From an uncultured Pelagibacteraceae bacterium (GTDB lineage: Bacteria > Pseudomonadota > Alphaproteobacteria > Pelagibacterales > Pelagibacteraceae): DNA of 64,000 nucleotides. Where the stretch lies: positions 1 through 64,000 of the forward strand of contig CABYVA010000001.1 in NCBI GenBank assembly GCA_902522325.1, given 5' to 3'. The stretch's first letter is position 1. Each line of letters starts with the position of its first letter. The translations under genes were made by a program, and so were the position numbers. Positions 46,294 to 55,517 of the stretch are shown here, piece by piece. The notes under the pieces were generated by a model. That model saw nothing but the letters and a program-made list of their open reading frames with translations. It did no database searches and was not told where the DNA came from.

Positions 46294-47729
46294 TAATTAA
46301 TCCTTAATATTTTTTGATTTTTAATTTCAAAAAAACATTTTAATAGTAAGTTTTTAGCGATTTCTAATCTGTATTGTTTGCTAGCTCTCATATCATCGAT
46401 AGGGGAATAATCTTTTTCTAAATTTTTAGTTGCTTTATTAAATACTTCTTGAGAAAATTTAGAATTCACTAATATTTTTTCAGTTTTCAATGCTCTTTTT
46501 GGTATTTCAGACATACCTCCAAATGCAATTCTCACTTTTTTAATATAATTTTTGTCAATCTCTAAATTAAACGAACCACAAACTGAGGATATATCATCAT
46601 CAAATCTTTTAGAAATTTTATAAGCTTTTAAAATATTTTGTTTTAATATTGGTATTTTAATTGAGAATATAAAATCTCCTTGTTTAAGTTTAGTTTTTCT
46701 ATAACCAATAAAAAAATCATTAATTGAAATAGTTTTTTTCCCATTATTTCCATCAACTATCACTTTTGCATCTAATGCCATTAGCAAAGGTAAAGTATCT
46801 CCAATTGGAGAAGCAGTTGCTATATTCCCAGCGATTGTACCGAAATTTCTAATTTGAACAGATCCGTATCTTTTTAAAATATTATAAAAATCCAAATAAT
46901 ATTTTTTTATTTCCTTTTCAAAATTTATCAAAGGTGTAGTTGCTCCAATATTTATCTCATTTTTATAAATTTTAATAAAATTTAGCTCCTTGATTGAACC
47001 AAGATAAATTATATTTTTTAACTCCTTTCTTTTTTTGGTAACTTCTAGCGATAAATCTGTACCTCCGCTCAATAATTTTGAATTTTTAACTTTTTTTAAA
47101 ATTTTTTTTAAATCTTTAATTGTTTTAGGAGCAAAGTATTTTTTATAATTATTAGTGATTTCAATATTTTTTTCATTAATTTTTTTTAATAACCTTAAAG
47201 TAATTAATTTATCTTTATCGAAATGATCATGCCTTGATAAATAATTTAAACTTTTTGCAGCATCAATAATTGGTCTGTAACCTGTACATCTACATAAATT
47301 ACCTGATAGAGATTCGTTTATTAACTCATTATTAATGCTCTTATTATTTTTAAACATTGCAAACATCGACATAACTATCCCAGGGGTACAAAAACCACAT
47401 TGGGAGCCATGAAAATTTACCATTGCATCTTGAACAGGATGTAGCTTACCCTCTTTTGAGGACAAATTTTCTACTAATATTAATTGTTTTCCATTAAGAA
47501 CTGGCAAAAAAGTAATACAAGAATTAATTGATTTATATAAAATTTTATTGTTTTTAATTTCTCCTAAAACAATTGTACAAGCTCCACAACCACCCTCTGC
47601 ACATCCTTCTTTAGTTCCAGTTTTTTTTAAATTTAATCTCACATAATTTAAAATAGTTTCATTTGGATCGGGATTTCTAATTTTTATAATTTTATTTTCA
47701 AAAACAAATTCAACGGCATTTGAGGACAT
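46293..47729 (-). CDS. xdhA: Xanthine dehydrogenase, Fe-S/FAD subunit
   Basis: Small subunit with two [2Fe-2S] clusters and FAD. The N-terminal ferredoxin-type cluster is EGCAEGGCGACTIVLG near residue 38, the second is QCGFCTPGIVMSMF and NLCRCTGYRPIIDA near residues 110-155, and the FAD domain follows (LLSGGTDLSLEVTKKRKEL; GSVQIRNFGTIAGNIATASP). 478 aa matches bacterial XdhA. It is coupled to xdhB and to hiuH upstream by overlapping stop/start codons. Confidence 0.95.
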   Translation of the reverse strand: MSSNAVEFVFENKIIKIRNPDPNETILNYVRLNLKKTGTKEGCAEGGCGACTIVLGEIKNNKILYKSINSCITFLPVLNGKQLILVENLSSKEGKLHPVQDAMVNFHGSQCGFCTPGIVMSMFAMFKNNKSINNELINESLSGNLCRCTGYRPIIDAAKSLNYLSRHDHFDKDKLITLRLLKKINEKNIEITNNYKKYFAPKTIKDLKKILKKVKNSKLLSGGTDLSLEVTKKRKELKNIIYLGSIKELNFIKIYKNEINIGATTPLINFEKEIKKYYLDFYNILKRYGSVQIRNFGTIAGNIATASPIGDTLPLLMALDAKVIVDGNNGKKTISINDFFIGYRKTKLKQGDFIFSIKIPILKQNILKAYKISKRFDDDISSVCGSFNLEIDKNYIKKVRIAFGGMSEIPKRALKTEKILVNSKFSQEVFNKATKNLEKDYSPIDDMRASKQYRLEIAKNLLLKCFFEIKNQKILRIN

Positions 47730-48079
47730 TAACTTCCCCTATAAGTTGAGTAACTCCATGGTGATACAAGTAATGGTACGTGATAGTGCTCTTTAGGATT
47801 AGAGATGCCAAATCTAATTACAACATCATCTAAAAAGGGAATTTTAGATTTTTCTTTTATAGCTTTGAAATAATCGCCAATGAAAAATACAAGTTCATAC
47901 TTTCCTTCTTTAAAATTTGATCCTTCAATTAAAGGTTGGCTTGCTCTTCCATCTTCATTTAATGATAAACTATTTATCTTGTTCCTTTTATTATTTTCTA
48001 AATAGTATAGTTCGACTTTTATACCTTTGCCAGGCTTGCCTGAGTAGATATCCAATACATGAGTTGTTAATTTTGTCAT
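47729..48079 (-). CDS. hiuH: 5-hydroxyisourate hydrolase (transthyretin-like)
   Basis: Hydrolyses 5-hydroxyisourate, the product of PuuD, to OHCU. The 116-aa protein has LTTHVLDIYSGKPGKGIKVE at the N-terminus, GRASQPLIEGSNFKEGKYEL in the middle and the signature C-terminal tetrapeptide YRGS (SYSTYRGS), with HYHVPLLVSPWSYSTYRGS. It is the first gene of the xdhA-xdhB-guaD-puuD-PRTase run, divergent from uraD. Confidence 0.95.
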   Translation of the reverse strand: MTKLTTHVLDIYSGKPGKGIKVELYYLENNKRNKINSLSLNEDGRASQPLIEGSNFKEGKYELVFFIGDYFKAIKEKSKIPFLDDVVIRFGISNPKEHYHVPLLVSPWSYSTYRGS

Positions 48080-48150
48080 ATAGTTAAGTCTATATATTAT
48101 ACAATAATTGAATAATTAATATATTAAAACTAATATAAGAAAATTTAATT

Positions 48151-48660
48151 ATGGATACACTAGATAAAGTAAATAAGCTAAGCAAGTCTGATTTTATATC
48201 CATTTTTGGAAATGTTTTTGAAAAAACAACATGGATTGCTGAAAAAGTATTTAATTTAAGACCATTTAAAACTTATGATGAACTTTCTAATAAATTTATA
48301 ACTGTTTTTGAAAATGAAAAAAAAGAAAATCATTTAAAAATATTAATTTCCCACCCTGATTTAGCAGTTGAAAAAATAATGACTTTAGAGTCAACTCTAG
48401 AACAAAAAAAAGCAAAATTAGATGAGTGTACTGAAGATGAGCTTAAAGAGTTTAAAAAATTAAATTCAGAATATAAGATAAAATTTAAGTTCCCTTTTAT
48501 AATTGCTGTTTCCAATAAAAATAAAAATGAAATATTACAGTCATTCAGAAAAAGAATCAAAAATGAAATAAATCAAGAATTCTCAGAAGCAATAAATCAA
48601 GTTAAAGAAATCGCATCAATAAGGATCGAACAAATTAAAAAAAAATTAAATGAAAATTAA
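48151..48660 (+). CDS. uraD: OHCU decarboxylase
   Basis: Decarboxylates OHCU to S-allantoin, the final step here. The 169-aa protein has NKLSKSDFISIFGNVFEKTT, the catalytic HPDLAVEK near residue 69, and KFPFIIAVSNKNKNEILQSF. The block normally read as FEHSPW is FEKTTW here, so the His is replaced by Lys; the catalytic HPDL His is kept. It is divergent from hiuH with a 71-bp gap, suggesting shared regulation. No allantoinase gene is in the window. Confidence 0.9.
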   Translation: MDTLDKVNKLSKSDFISIFGNVFEKTTWIAEKVFNLRPFKTYDELSNKFITVFENEKKENHLKILISHPDLAVEKIMTLESTLEQKKAKLDECTEDELKEFKKLNSEYKIKFKFPFIIAVSNKNKNEILQSFRKRIKNEINQEFSEAINQVKEIASIRIEQIKKKLNEN

Positions 48661-48688
48661 ATAAATATATTCACTAAGCTTAGAATAT

Positions 48689-49315
48689 TTAATATTCAAC
48701 ATCAACAGGATCAATACTTCTCCACATATACCATGTAAAGACAGTTCTAAAACCTAAGTGTCTTTTCGATATTTTGTTTAAATATCTATCACTTGGTGGA
48801 TAAGATGTTTTGTAATTTTTAGATATAGCTCTTAATAAACCAATATCCTTTGTTGGAAATATATCTGGTCTGTTTAAATTAAACATCAAAAACATTTGCG
48901 CACTCCAAACACCAAGTCCTTTTAACTTTGTTATATAAGTTATCGCAGTGTTATCATCCATTTTTTTTAAATCTTTAATATTAAAAGATTTATTTTTGAA
49001 ACTTTTTGCAATATTTTTTAAATAACTTATTTTTTGACGAGATAGTCCTGCGTTTCTTAAAGAAGTAGAAGACAATTTTAATACATTTTGAGGAATAATT
49101 TTATTTTTACATTTTTTTTCAAATTTTAACCAAATTGAATCTGCTGCTTTTGTTGATATTTGTTGTCCTACTATTGTCCTACAAATTGAGAAAAAAGGAT
49201 CTCCTCTTGAAGTTAAAAAACCTTTGTTAAATTTCTTAAAAATTTTTTTTAACACTGGGTCTCTTTTAGAAAGTATTTTCTTCGCCTTTTTCCAATAAAC
49301 AGGTTTTTTTTTCAT
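48689..49315 (-). CDS. alkA: DNA-3-methyladenine glycosylase II (AlkA-like, HhH-GPD)
   Basis: Base-excision repair glycosylase removing alkylated bases. It has the helix-hairpin-helix region LTKLKGLGVWSAQMFLMFNL near residue 125 and the catalytic Asp in IFPTKDIGLLRAISKN. TIVGQQISTKAADSIWLKFE is the family entry. 208 aa; it lacks the N-terminal AlkA domain of E. coli (short form). Its start overlaps the DMT transporter stop by four bases. Confidence 0.88.
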   Translation of the reverse strand: MKKKPVYWKKAKKILSKRDPVLKKIFKKFNKGFLTSRGDPFFSICRTIVGQQISTKAADSIWLKFEKKCKNKIIPQNVLKLSSTSLRNAGLSRQKISYLKNIAKSFKNKSFNIKDLKKMDDNTAITYITKLKGLGVWSAQMFLMFNLNRPDIFPTKDIGLLRAISKNYKTSYPPSDRYLNKISKRHLGFRTVFTWYMWRSIDPVDVEY

Positions 49316-50196
49316 TGTTGTCTAGGCAAAGTAATAGGTTTTTTTAACTCGTTTTCCCTGAAAAAGATAATTGCTGAAGATACTGTAATTAGACCTGCCC
49401 CTGACATAGTATAAATGGTAGGAATTTCATCAAAAAAATAAAATCCAAATATTATTGCAAAAACTAAAGAAAGATATTTTAGAGGAGTAGTTAATGTAAC
49501 TTCAGCGAGTTTATATGATTGTGTTAAAAGCAAATTAGCAATACTTCCAAGTAATCCAATTAAAACAAAAAAAATTAAGTCATAGTTGCTTGGCATTATC
49601 CATTTTCCAAGTGGAAGAGTAATTAGACCTCCTAAACCACTAACTAAGCTGAAATAAAAAGCTATTAACCAAACTGGTTCACCTACTAATGTTAATTTTC
49701 TTATTATTATAGAAACCCCAGCAAAACCAATACAAAATATAATTGGGTAGATATAGTAAAAATTCAGATTTTCAAAACCTGGTTTAGAAATTACAATAAC
49801 TCCTATGAAACCAAGTCCAACCGCTATCCAACGTTTTAATCTTATTTTCTCGCTTAAAAAAAACATACTAAATACTACTACCCACAAAGGTCCACTAAAA
49901 GCCATGGCAGTAACTTCTGCTAATTGTAAGTTTCTAAGTCCAATAAAAATGGCAGCCATGGCAATAGCTCCAAAAAACGATCGATAAAAATGTAATTTTA
50001 AATAACTCGTTTTGTAAAAATCTTTAATTCTTTCATTAGGAATTAAAAAATATATTGGAATTAGCCCAAAAAGAGCTCTAAAAAACATTGTTTGTCCTAC
50101 ATCGTACTGATCAGTTATTTTAATTAAAATATCCATGAGTGAAAAAAATAAAACACTCACAATCATATATACTGCGCCTAAATGATTTTTGCTCAT
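49312..50196 (-). CDS. DMT-superfamily (EamA) transporter
   Basis: Ten-helix drug/metabolite transporter made of two EamA repeats (residues about 5-140 and 150-285). RALFGLIPIYFLIPNERIKD, VTAMAFSGPLWVVVFSMFFL and VGLGFIGVIVISKPG mark the first repeat, EVTLTTPLKYLSLVFAIIFG the second. The substrate is not predictable. It is cotranscribed with the glycosylase gene and divergent from msrA. Confidence 0.87.
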   Translation of the reverse strand: MSKNHLGAVYMIVSVLFFSLMDILIKITDQYDVGQTMFFRALFGLIPIYFLIPNERIKDFYKTSYLKLHFYRSFFGAIAMAAIFIGLRNLQLAEVTAMAFSGPLWVVVFSMFFLSEKIRLKRWIAVGLGFIGVIVISKPGFENLNFYYIYPIIFCIGFAGVSIIIRKLTLVGEPVWLIAFYFSLVSGLGGLITLPLGKWIMPSNYDLIFFVLIGLLGSIANLLLTQSYKLAEVTLTTPLKYLSLVFAIIFGFYFFDEIPTIYTMSGAGLITVSSAIIFFRENELKKPITLPRQQ

Positions 50197-50239
50197 TTGT
50201 ATTATTTAAATTATAATTAATTACTTTTAATAGAAAATT

Positions 50240-50689
50240 ATGAAAAAAGCTATTTTTGCATTAGGATGTTTTTGGAAACCTGAAGAAAATTTTTCTAAAT
50301 TAAATGGAATTATAAATACAGAAGTTGGTTATTGTGGTGGCAATGTGGATAAAACCACCTATGAAGATGTATGTAGTGGAGAAACAAACCATGCAGAAGT
50401 TGTAAAAATAGAATTTGATGAAAAAAAAATATCCTATGAAAATTTAGTAGAAAAATTTTTTGAAATGCATGACCCAACTACTCTTAATATGCAAGGTCCA
50501 GATGTCGGAACTCAATATAGAAGTGAAATTTTTTTTCTTGATGATGAGCAAAAAATAATCGCCGAAAAAGTTAAAATAAACCTGAACGACAAATATAAAA
50601 AAAAAATAGTTACAAATATTTCTAAAGAAAAAAATTATTGCAAAGCAGAAGATTATCATCAAAAATATATTCAAAAAAATAGTTTGTAA
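50240..50689 (+). CDS. msrA: Peptide-methionine (S)-S-oxide reductase MsrA
   Basis: Reduces methionine sulfoxide. The active site is FALGCFWKPEENFSKL at residues 7-22, in which the usual GCFWG has K in place of the fifth G. GYCGGNVDKTTYEDVCSGET, NHAEVVKIEFDE, FFEMHDPTTLN and GTQYRSEIFF follow. At 149 aa it is a short form, and the resolving cysteine is less clear, though CKAEDYHQKY is kept. The stop overlaps the sulfurtransferase start (TAATG). Confidence 0.92.
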   Translation: MKKAIFALGCFWKPEENFSKLNGIINTEVGYCGGNVDKTTYEDVCSGETNHAEVVKIEFDEKKISYENLVEKFFEMHDPTTLNMQGPDVGTQYRSEIFFLDDEQKIIAEKVKINLNDKYKKKIVTNISKEKNYCKAEDYHQKYIQKNSL

Positions 50690-51507
50690 TGAGTCTTGTT
50701 TCTACAGAATGGTTAGAAAACAATCATTCAAAAGTTAAAATTATCGATTCTTCTTGGCACATGCCCAACACAAATAGAAATGCTTACGAAGAATATAAAA
50801 AAGATCATATAAAAAATGCTATTTTTTTTGATATTGATAAATTTTCCAATAAAAAAACTGATCTTCCACATATGCTTCCAGATAAAAATCAATGGAGAAA
50901 AATTATTTCTAATTTAGGAATAAAAAATAAAGATAGAATTATTGTTTATGATAGTTCAGATGTAATAAGTTCTTGTAGATGTTGGTACACATTTATTTTT
51001 TTTGGACATGATCCAAAGTTAATTTCTGTATTAGATGGTGGTTTTATAAAATGGAAAAAAGAAAATAGAAAAACTACAAAATTAAATTCGAAAATTATTA
51101 AAAAAAATTACAAAGCAAAAACAATAAAAAAATTAGTTAAAAACAAAAAAGAAATAAAAGAAAATATTAAAAAAAAAAATTTTGTAGTCGTTGATGCAAG
51201 AAGTAAAAATAGATTTTTAGGACTAGAAGATGAACCAAGACCCAATCTAAGAAGTGGTTCAATTGAAAATTCGCAATGCTTACCCTTTAATGAGCTTATT
51301 GACTCAAAAAATAAAACTTTTATTAAAAAAAAACTGATTAAAGAAAAATTTAAAAAAATGGGAATTGATAAAGAAATCAATGTTGTATTTTCTTGTGGAT
51401 CAGGTATTACTGCTGCAGTTTTAGCTCTAGCATATTCTTTGATTAATGATAAATATTTGCCTACAGTTTATGATGGGTCTTGGGCTGAATATGGTAAAAT
51501 AGAATAA
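50689..51507 (+). CDS. 3-mercaptopyruvate/thiosulfate sulfurtransferase
   Basis: Two rhodanese domains (residues about 1-125 and 150-270). The active-site loop at about residue 240 is FSCGSGITAAVLALAY; the CGSG(V/I)TA form favours 3-mercaptopyruvate over thiosulfate. SSWHMPNTNRN and KDHIKNAIFFDIDKFS are family blocks of the first domain. It is coupled to msrA, joining sulfur transfer and oxidative repair; the RND pair follows after 5 bp. Confidence 0.88.
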   Translation: MSLVSTEWLENNHSKVKIIDSSWHMPNTNRNAYEEYKKDHIKNAIFFDIDKFSNKKTDLPHMLPDKNQWRKIISNLGIKNKDRIIVYDSSDVISSCRCWYTFIFFGHDPKLISVLDGGFIKWKKENRKTTKLNSKIIKKNYKAKTIKKLVKNKKEIKENIKKKNFVVVDARSKNRFLGLEDEPRPNLRSGSIENSQCLPFNELIDSKNKTFIKKKLIKEKFKKMGIDKEINVVFSCGSGITAAVLALAYSLINDKYLPTVYDGSWAEYGKIE

Positions 51508-51512
51508 TAAAA

Positions 51513-52388
51513 ATGAAAAGTTCAAAAAAAATTACTTCAATAATTATTACTTTCTTTCTAATAATAGCAATCATCATTATTGGAAGAACTATGGTTGGCA
51601 ATCATTTTAAAAAAAAATTTAGCAAAAGGCCACCTCCTGGTTTGATAATTACAAATGTTAAAAATCTAAATTTCACTCAAAGATTAGAGTCATTTGGAAC
51701 TGCTATTCCAAAAAAAACAAAATCTTTTAGACTTAAAAAAGCAAATTTGTTAACCCCTATAAATTTCGATACTAAAGTGAAAAAAGGTGAAATAATTGCA
51801 AAATTACAAACAGAAAATATAGTTGCCCCATTCGATGGAATATTAGGTAAAAGGGGTTTGTCAGATGATGTTCTCGTTTCAGAAAGCTCAATTATTTTAA
51901 CACTAGATGATTCTTCCATAATTTATTCAGATATAAAAGTTCCTGAAACTTACGCAGCTGTAATGAAAAAAGGACTTTCCATTGAAGCTAATCTTTCGGG
52001 ATTTGAGGATAAAATATACGAAGGCAAAATAGATTCTGTTGCGAGCAGAATTAATCCTGAAACGAGAAGTTTACTTGTAAGAATTAAAATAATTAATGAA
52101 AAGTCAGAACTTATACCGGGAGCACTCTTAGAGGTTGCCATATTATATAATGAAAAAAATTCTTTAGGGATTCCAGATACTAGTATTATTTTGGAGGGTA
52201 ATAAAGCCTATGCATATAAAGTAGTACAAGACAACATCATTAAAAAAGTAGAAATAAAAACTGGAATGAGAACTTCTGGCAACGTGGAGATAATTTCCGG
52301 ATTACAAGAAAATGATAAAATTGTAGCAGAAGGTTTGGCCAAAACTAGACCTGGAGCAAAAATAAAACCAATTATAAGTAAAAATTAG
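51513..52388 (+). CDS. RND efflux periplasmic adaptor (membrane fusion protein)
   Basis: Periplasmic adaptor of 291 aa. It has an N-terminal membrane anchor (IIITFFLIIAIIIIGRTM, residues about 10-27) and a short lipoyl/beta-barrel region (IVAPFDGILGKRGLSDDVLV). The membrane-proximal barrel has GALLEVAILYNEKN and GMRTSGNVEIISGLQENDKI. It lacks the long coiled-coil hairpin of AcrA, so the shape is compact. It is followed 6 bp later by the RND pump; no outer-membrane channel gene is present. Confidence 0.88.
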   Translation: MKSSKKITSIIITFFLIIAIIIIGRTMVGNHFKKKFSKRPPPGLIITNVKNLNFTQRLESFGTAIPKKTKSFRLKKANLLTPINFDTKVKKGEIIAKLQTENIVAPFDGILGKRGLSDDVLVSESSIILTLDDSSIIYSDIKVPETYAAVMKKGLSIEANLSGFEDKIYEGKIDSVASRINPETRSLLVRIKIINEKSELIPGALLEVAILYNEKNSLGIPDTSIILEGNKAYAYKVVQDNIIKKVEIKTGMRTSGNVEIISGLQENDKIVAEGLAKTRPGAKIKPIISKN

Positions 52389-52394
52389 TTTATT

Positions 52395-55300
52395 ATGTTT
52401 ATTACTGATCTAAGTATAAAAAGGCCAGTTGTGTCAACTGTCTTCTCTTTAATTTTAATGATTTTTGGTTTATTTGTTTTTTGGAAACTGCCAGTTAGAG
52501 AACTTCCAAATGGGCTTCAGCCGCCAGTAGTACAAATTCAAGTAGATTATCAATCAGCTTCAGCGCCAATAGTTGATCAAGAAATTACCCAGATAATTGA
52601 AGATGTTGTTGGAGGAGCTGAGGGAATAAAAAATATTGATTCGATTTCGGAAAATGGCAGAAGTACAATAAAGATTGAATTTTATACTTCGATTGATTTA
52701 GATTCTGCTGCGAACGATATCAGAGAAAGGGTAGCAAGAGTCGTGGATAACCTTCCTGAAGATTCAAAAGCTCCACAAATATTAAAACAGGCTGCAGGTT
52801 TTACGACTACAATGTGGCTTTCTTTATCATCATCAACTTGGAGTGATTTAGAACTTGGTGATTATGCAAGAAGGTATCTGGTTGATAATTTTTCAAGTGT
52901 AAAAAATGTTGGGAGAATTTTAGTTGGAGGTTTAAGAGAACTAAGTGTTAGAGTTTGGGTGGATCCAATAAAATTAGCAGCAAATGATCTTACTATTCAA
53001 GAAGTTGAACAGTCTTTAAGAAACGAAAATGTAAGTTTGCCCGCTGGAACACTTGAAGCAGAAAATATTGATTTAACAATTAATTTAGATAAATCTTATA
53101 AGGACATTAAATCGATAAAAAGTTTACCAATTAAAAAAAATAAAGATAGTGTCATCAGGCTTGAGGATGTTGCGGAAATAGAGTTTGGGCCAGTATCAGA
53201 AAAAACATTATTTAAAGCACAAAGTAAAAAAGCGTTGGATTTAAAAACAGTTGGAATAGGTATATACGCCAGAACCGGCGCTTCGACGGTTGAATTATCA
53301 AAAGATATTAAAAAAAGAATTAAAGAAGTAAGAAAAACACTACCAGAGGGATTGGACTTAGAGGTCTCATTTAACAGAGCAACATATATTAATGCTGCAA
53401 TTTTTGAAGTTTATAAAACACTTATATTAGCTTTTATTTTAGTTGTGGGAATTATTTATTTATTTTTGGGAAACATAAAGGCCGTTATCGTACCCGCAGT
53501 TGCATTGCCTGTAAGCTTAATTGCTTCTTTTTTAGGAATATATTTATTTGATTTATCTATAAATATATTTGTTTTGCTCAGTTTTATTTTAGCAATCGGA
53601 ATTATAACTGATGACTCAGTGATAATGACTGATGCTATTTATAGAAGAATAGAAAATGGGGAAACACCTTTGGTTGCAGCTTACAAAGGATCAAGACAAA
53701 TAACTTTTGCTATAATTGCTACCACTTTAATTCTAATAGCAGTTTTTTTACCATTAATTTTTATAGAAGGAATAGCGGGTACATTATTTAGAGAAACAGC
53801 AATAACTTTATCATTTGCTATAATTGTCTCTTCATTTGTAGCATTAACTCTGTCTCCAATGTTAGGAAGTAAATTTTTAAATAAAAAAAATAAAAAAAAT
53901 AAAATAGTAATAAAATTTGAAAATATATTTAAATCTTTTTCGAATTTTTACTTTGAAACTTTAGACTACTGGGTACATAAAAAAAAAATTATTATTTACT
54001 TTATTTTATTTATTATTGGAGCATCAAGTCTTCTCTACAATTTTGCAAATAAAGAATTGCTGCCAATGGAGGATAGAGGGGTCTATTTAGTTATGGGCTT
54101 TACTGACGAAGGAAGCTCATTTGGTTATACTAAAAAAAGAGCTGAAGATGTTGAAAAAAGATTAATCCCTTTATTACAAGACGAGAAAGAATCTTACCAA
54201 AAAATTATAATGAGAGTTCCTGGTTTTGGTCGTTCAAGTAAATCTTATAATAGTTTTATCATTATTGCTCTTTTAGATGATTGGAAAAACAGAAAAAAAG
54301 ACTCAAAAACTATTATGAGAAACGCAATTGGAAAAATTGTTACTGTTCCACAAACAGTGGCTTTTCCAATTTCGCCGCAATCAATTAGAATTTCGAATTA
54401 CAATAAGCCAGTTCAAATGGTTATTTTGGGAAAAAGTTATGAAGAATTAGAAAAAATCCAGAATGAAATAATTTCAAAAATGAGGGAAAATAAAAATTTA
54501 TCTCAAATAAAATCTGACTATTCTAAAGATAAGCCTGAAATTAAAATTATAATTAATAAAAAAAGAGCAAGTGATTTAGGGGTTTCTAGTGAAACAATTG
54601 GTAGAACAATTGAAACTCTATTTGGAGGAAAAACAGTTACTAAATTTAATAAATTAGGAAAAGAATATCCAATAATTTTACAACAATACATATCTGATAG
54701 GAAAAATAGTGAAAGTTTAAGTAAAATTTTTGTTAGATCAGAAACTACAGGAAAATTAATTTCTCTAGCAAACCTTGTAGAATTTAAAGAAGAAGGCTCA
54801 GCGAAAATTTTATCAAGATATAATAGACAAAAAGCTGTAACGATCTCAGCCACTATTGGTGAAAACTATACTTTAAGCGAAGCAATCAATTTCCTTGAAA
54901 AAGTGGTTCAAGAAGATGCTCCTCAAGTTCAACTAGCCTGGAAAGGAAAATCTGAAGAACTTAAAGAAACAAGTAATGAACTTTTTATAATTTTTGCTTT
55001 AGCATTGTTAACCGCTTATCTTGTAATGGCTGCAACTTTTAATTCATTTGTACACCCTTTTATAATTATATTAACAGTGCCGCTTGCTGTATTTGGAGGA
55101 ATAATATTTATTTTATTATTCAACACTTCTATAAATATTTTTTCTCAAATCGCATTAATCATACTAATTGGAATATCAACGAAAAATAGTATTCTAATTG
55201 TTGACTGGGCAAATCAATTAAGGACGGAAGGAAAAAGTTTAATTGATTCAATAAAAGAGGCTTGTAAATTAAGATTTAGAGCTATTATCATGACTTCATT

Positions 55301-55517
55301 AAGTACTATGATAGCCATGTTACCTTTGGTCGTAGGCAATATTGGGCCTGGTGCTGGTGAAGGATCTAGACTTGCTGTAGGTGCAACAATATTAGGAGGA
55401 ATGATAATTTCAACTTTCTTTACATTATACGTCACTCCTAGCATGTATCTCGCTTTAGCAAAAAATACAAAAAGGATTGATGCTATTGATATAGAGTTAA
55501 AAAAACAATTAGATTAA
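52395..55517 (+). CDS. RND efflux permease (HAE1 family)
   Basis: Proton-driven inner-membrane exporter of 1040 aa. It has the N-terminal MFITDLSIKRPVVSTVFSLI, two large periplasmic loops and two bundles of six helices. The proton-relay motif in helix 4 is AIGIITDDSVIMTDAIYRRI near residue 405; GNIGPGAGEGSRLAVGATIL near 975 is the second half signature. Substrates are unknown. It ends by overlapping the convergent transglycosylase gene. Confidence 0.94.
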   Translation: MFITDLSIKRPVVSTVFSLILMIFGLFVFWKLPVRELPNGLQPPVVQIQVDYQSASAPIVDQEITQIIEDVVGGAEGIKNIDSISENGRSTIKIEFYTSIDLDSAANDIRERVARVVDNLPEDSKAPQILKQAAGFTTTMWLSLSSSTWSDLELGDYARRYLVDNFSSVKNVGRILVGGLRELSVRVWVDPIKLAANDLTIQEVEQSLRNENVSLPAGTLEAENIDLTINLDKSYKDIKSIKSLPIKKNKDSVIRLEDVAEIEFGPVSEKTLFKAQSKKALDLKTVGIGIYARTGASTVELSKDIKKRIKEVRKTLPEGLDLEVSFNRATYINAAIFEVYKTLILAFILVVGIIYLFLGNIKAVIVPAVALPVSLIASFLGIYLFDLSINIFVLLSFILAIGIITDDSVIMTDAIYRRIENGETPLVAAYKGSRQITFAIIATTLILIAVFLPLIFIEGIAGTLFRETAITLSFAIIVSSFVALTLSPMLGSKFLNKKNKKNKIVIKFENIFKSFSNFYFETLDYWVHKKKIIIYFILFIIGASSLLYNFANKELLPMEDRGVYLVMGFTDEGSSFGYTKKRAEDVEKRLIPLLQDEKESYQKIIMRVPGFGRSSKSYNSFIIIALLDDWKNRKKDSKTIMRNAIGKIVTVPQTVAFPISPQSIRISNYNKPVQMVILGKSYEELEKIQNEIISKMRENKNLSQIKSDYSKDKPEIKIIINKKRASDLGVSSETIGRTIETLFGGKTVTKFNKLGKEYPIILQQYISDRKNSESLSKIFVRSETTGKLISLANLVEFKEEGSAKILSRYNRQKAVTISATIGENYTLSEAINFLEKVVQEDAPQVQLAWKGKSEELKETSNELFIIFALALLTAYLVMAATFNSFVHPFIIILTVPLAVFGGIIFILLFNTSINIFSQIALIILIGISTKNSILIVDWANQLRTEGKSLIDSIKEACKLRFRAIIMTSLSTMIAMLPLVVGNIGPGAGEGSRLAVGATILGGMIISTFFTLYVTPSMYLALAKNTKRIDAIDIELKKQLD

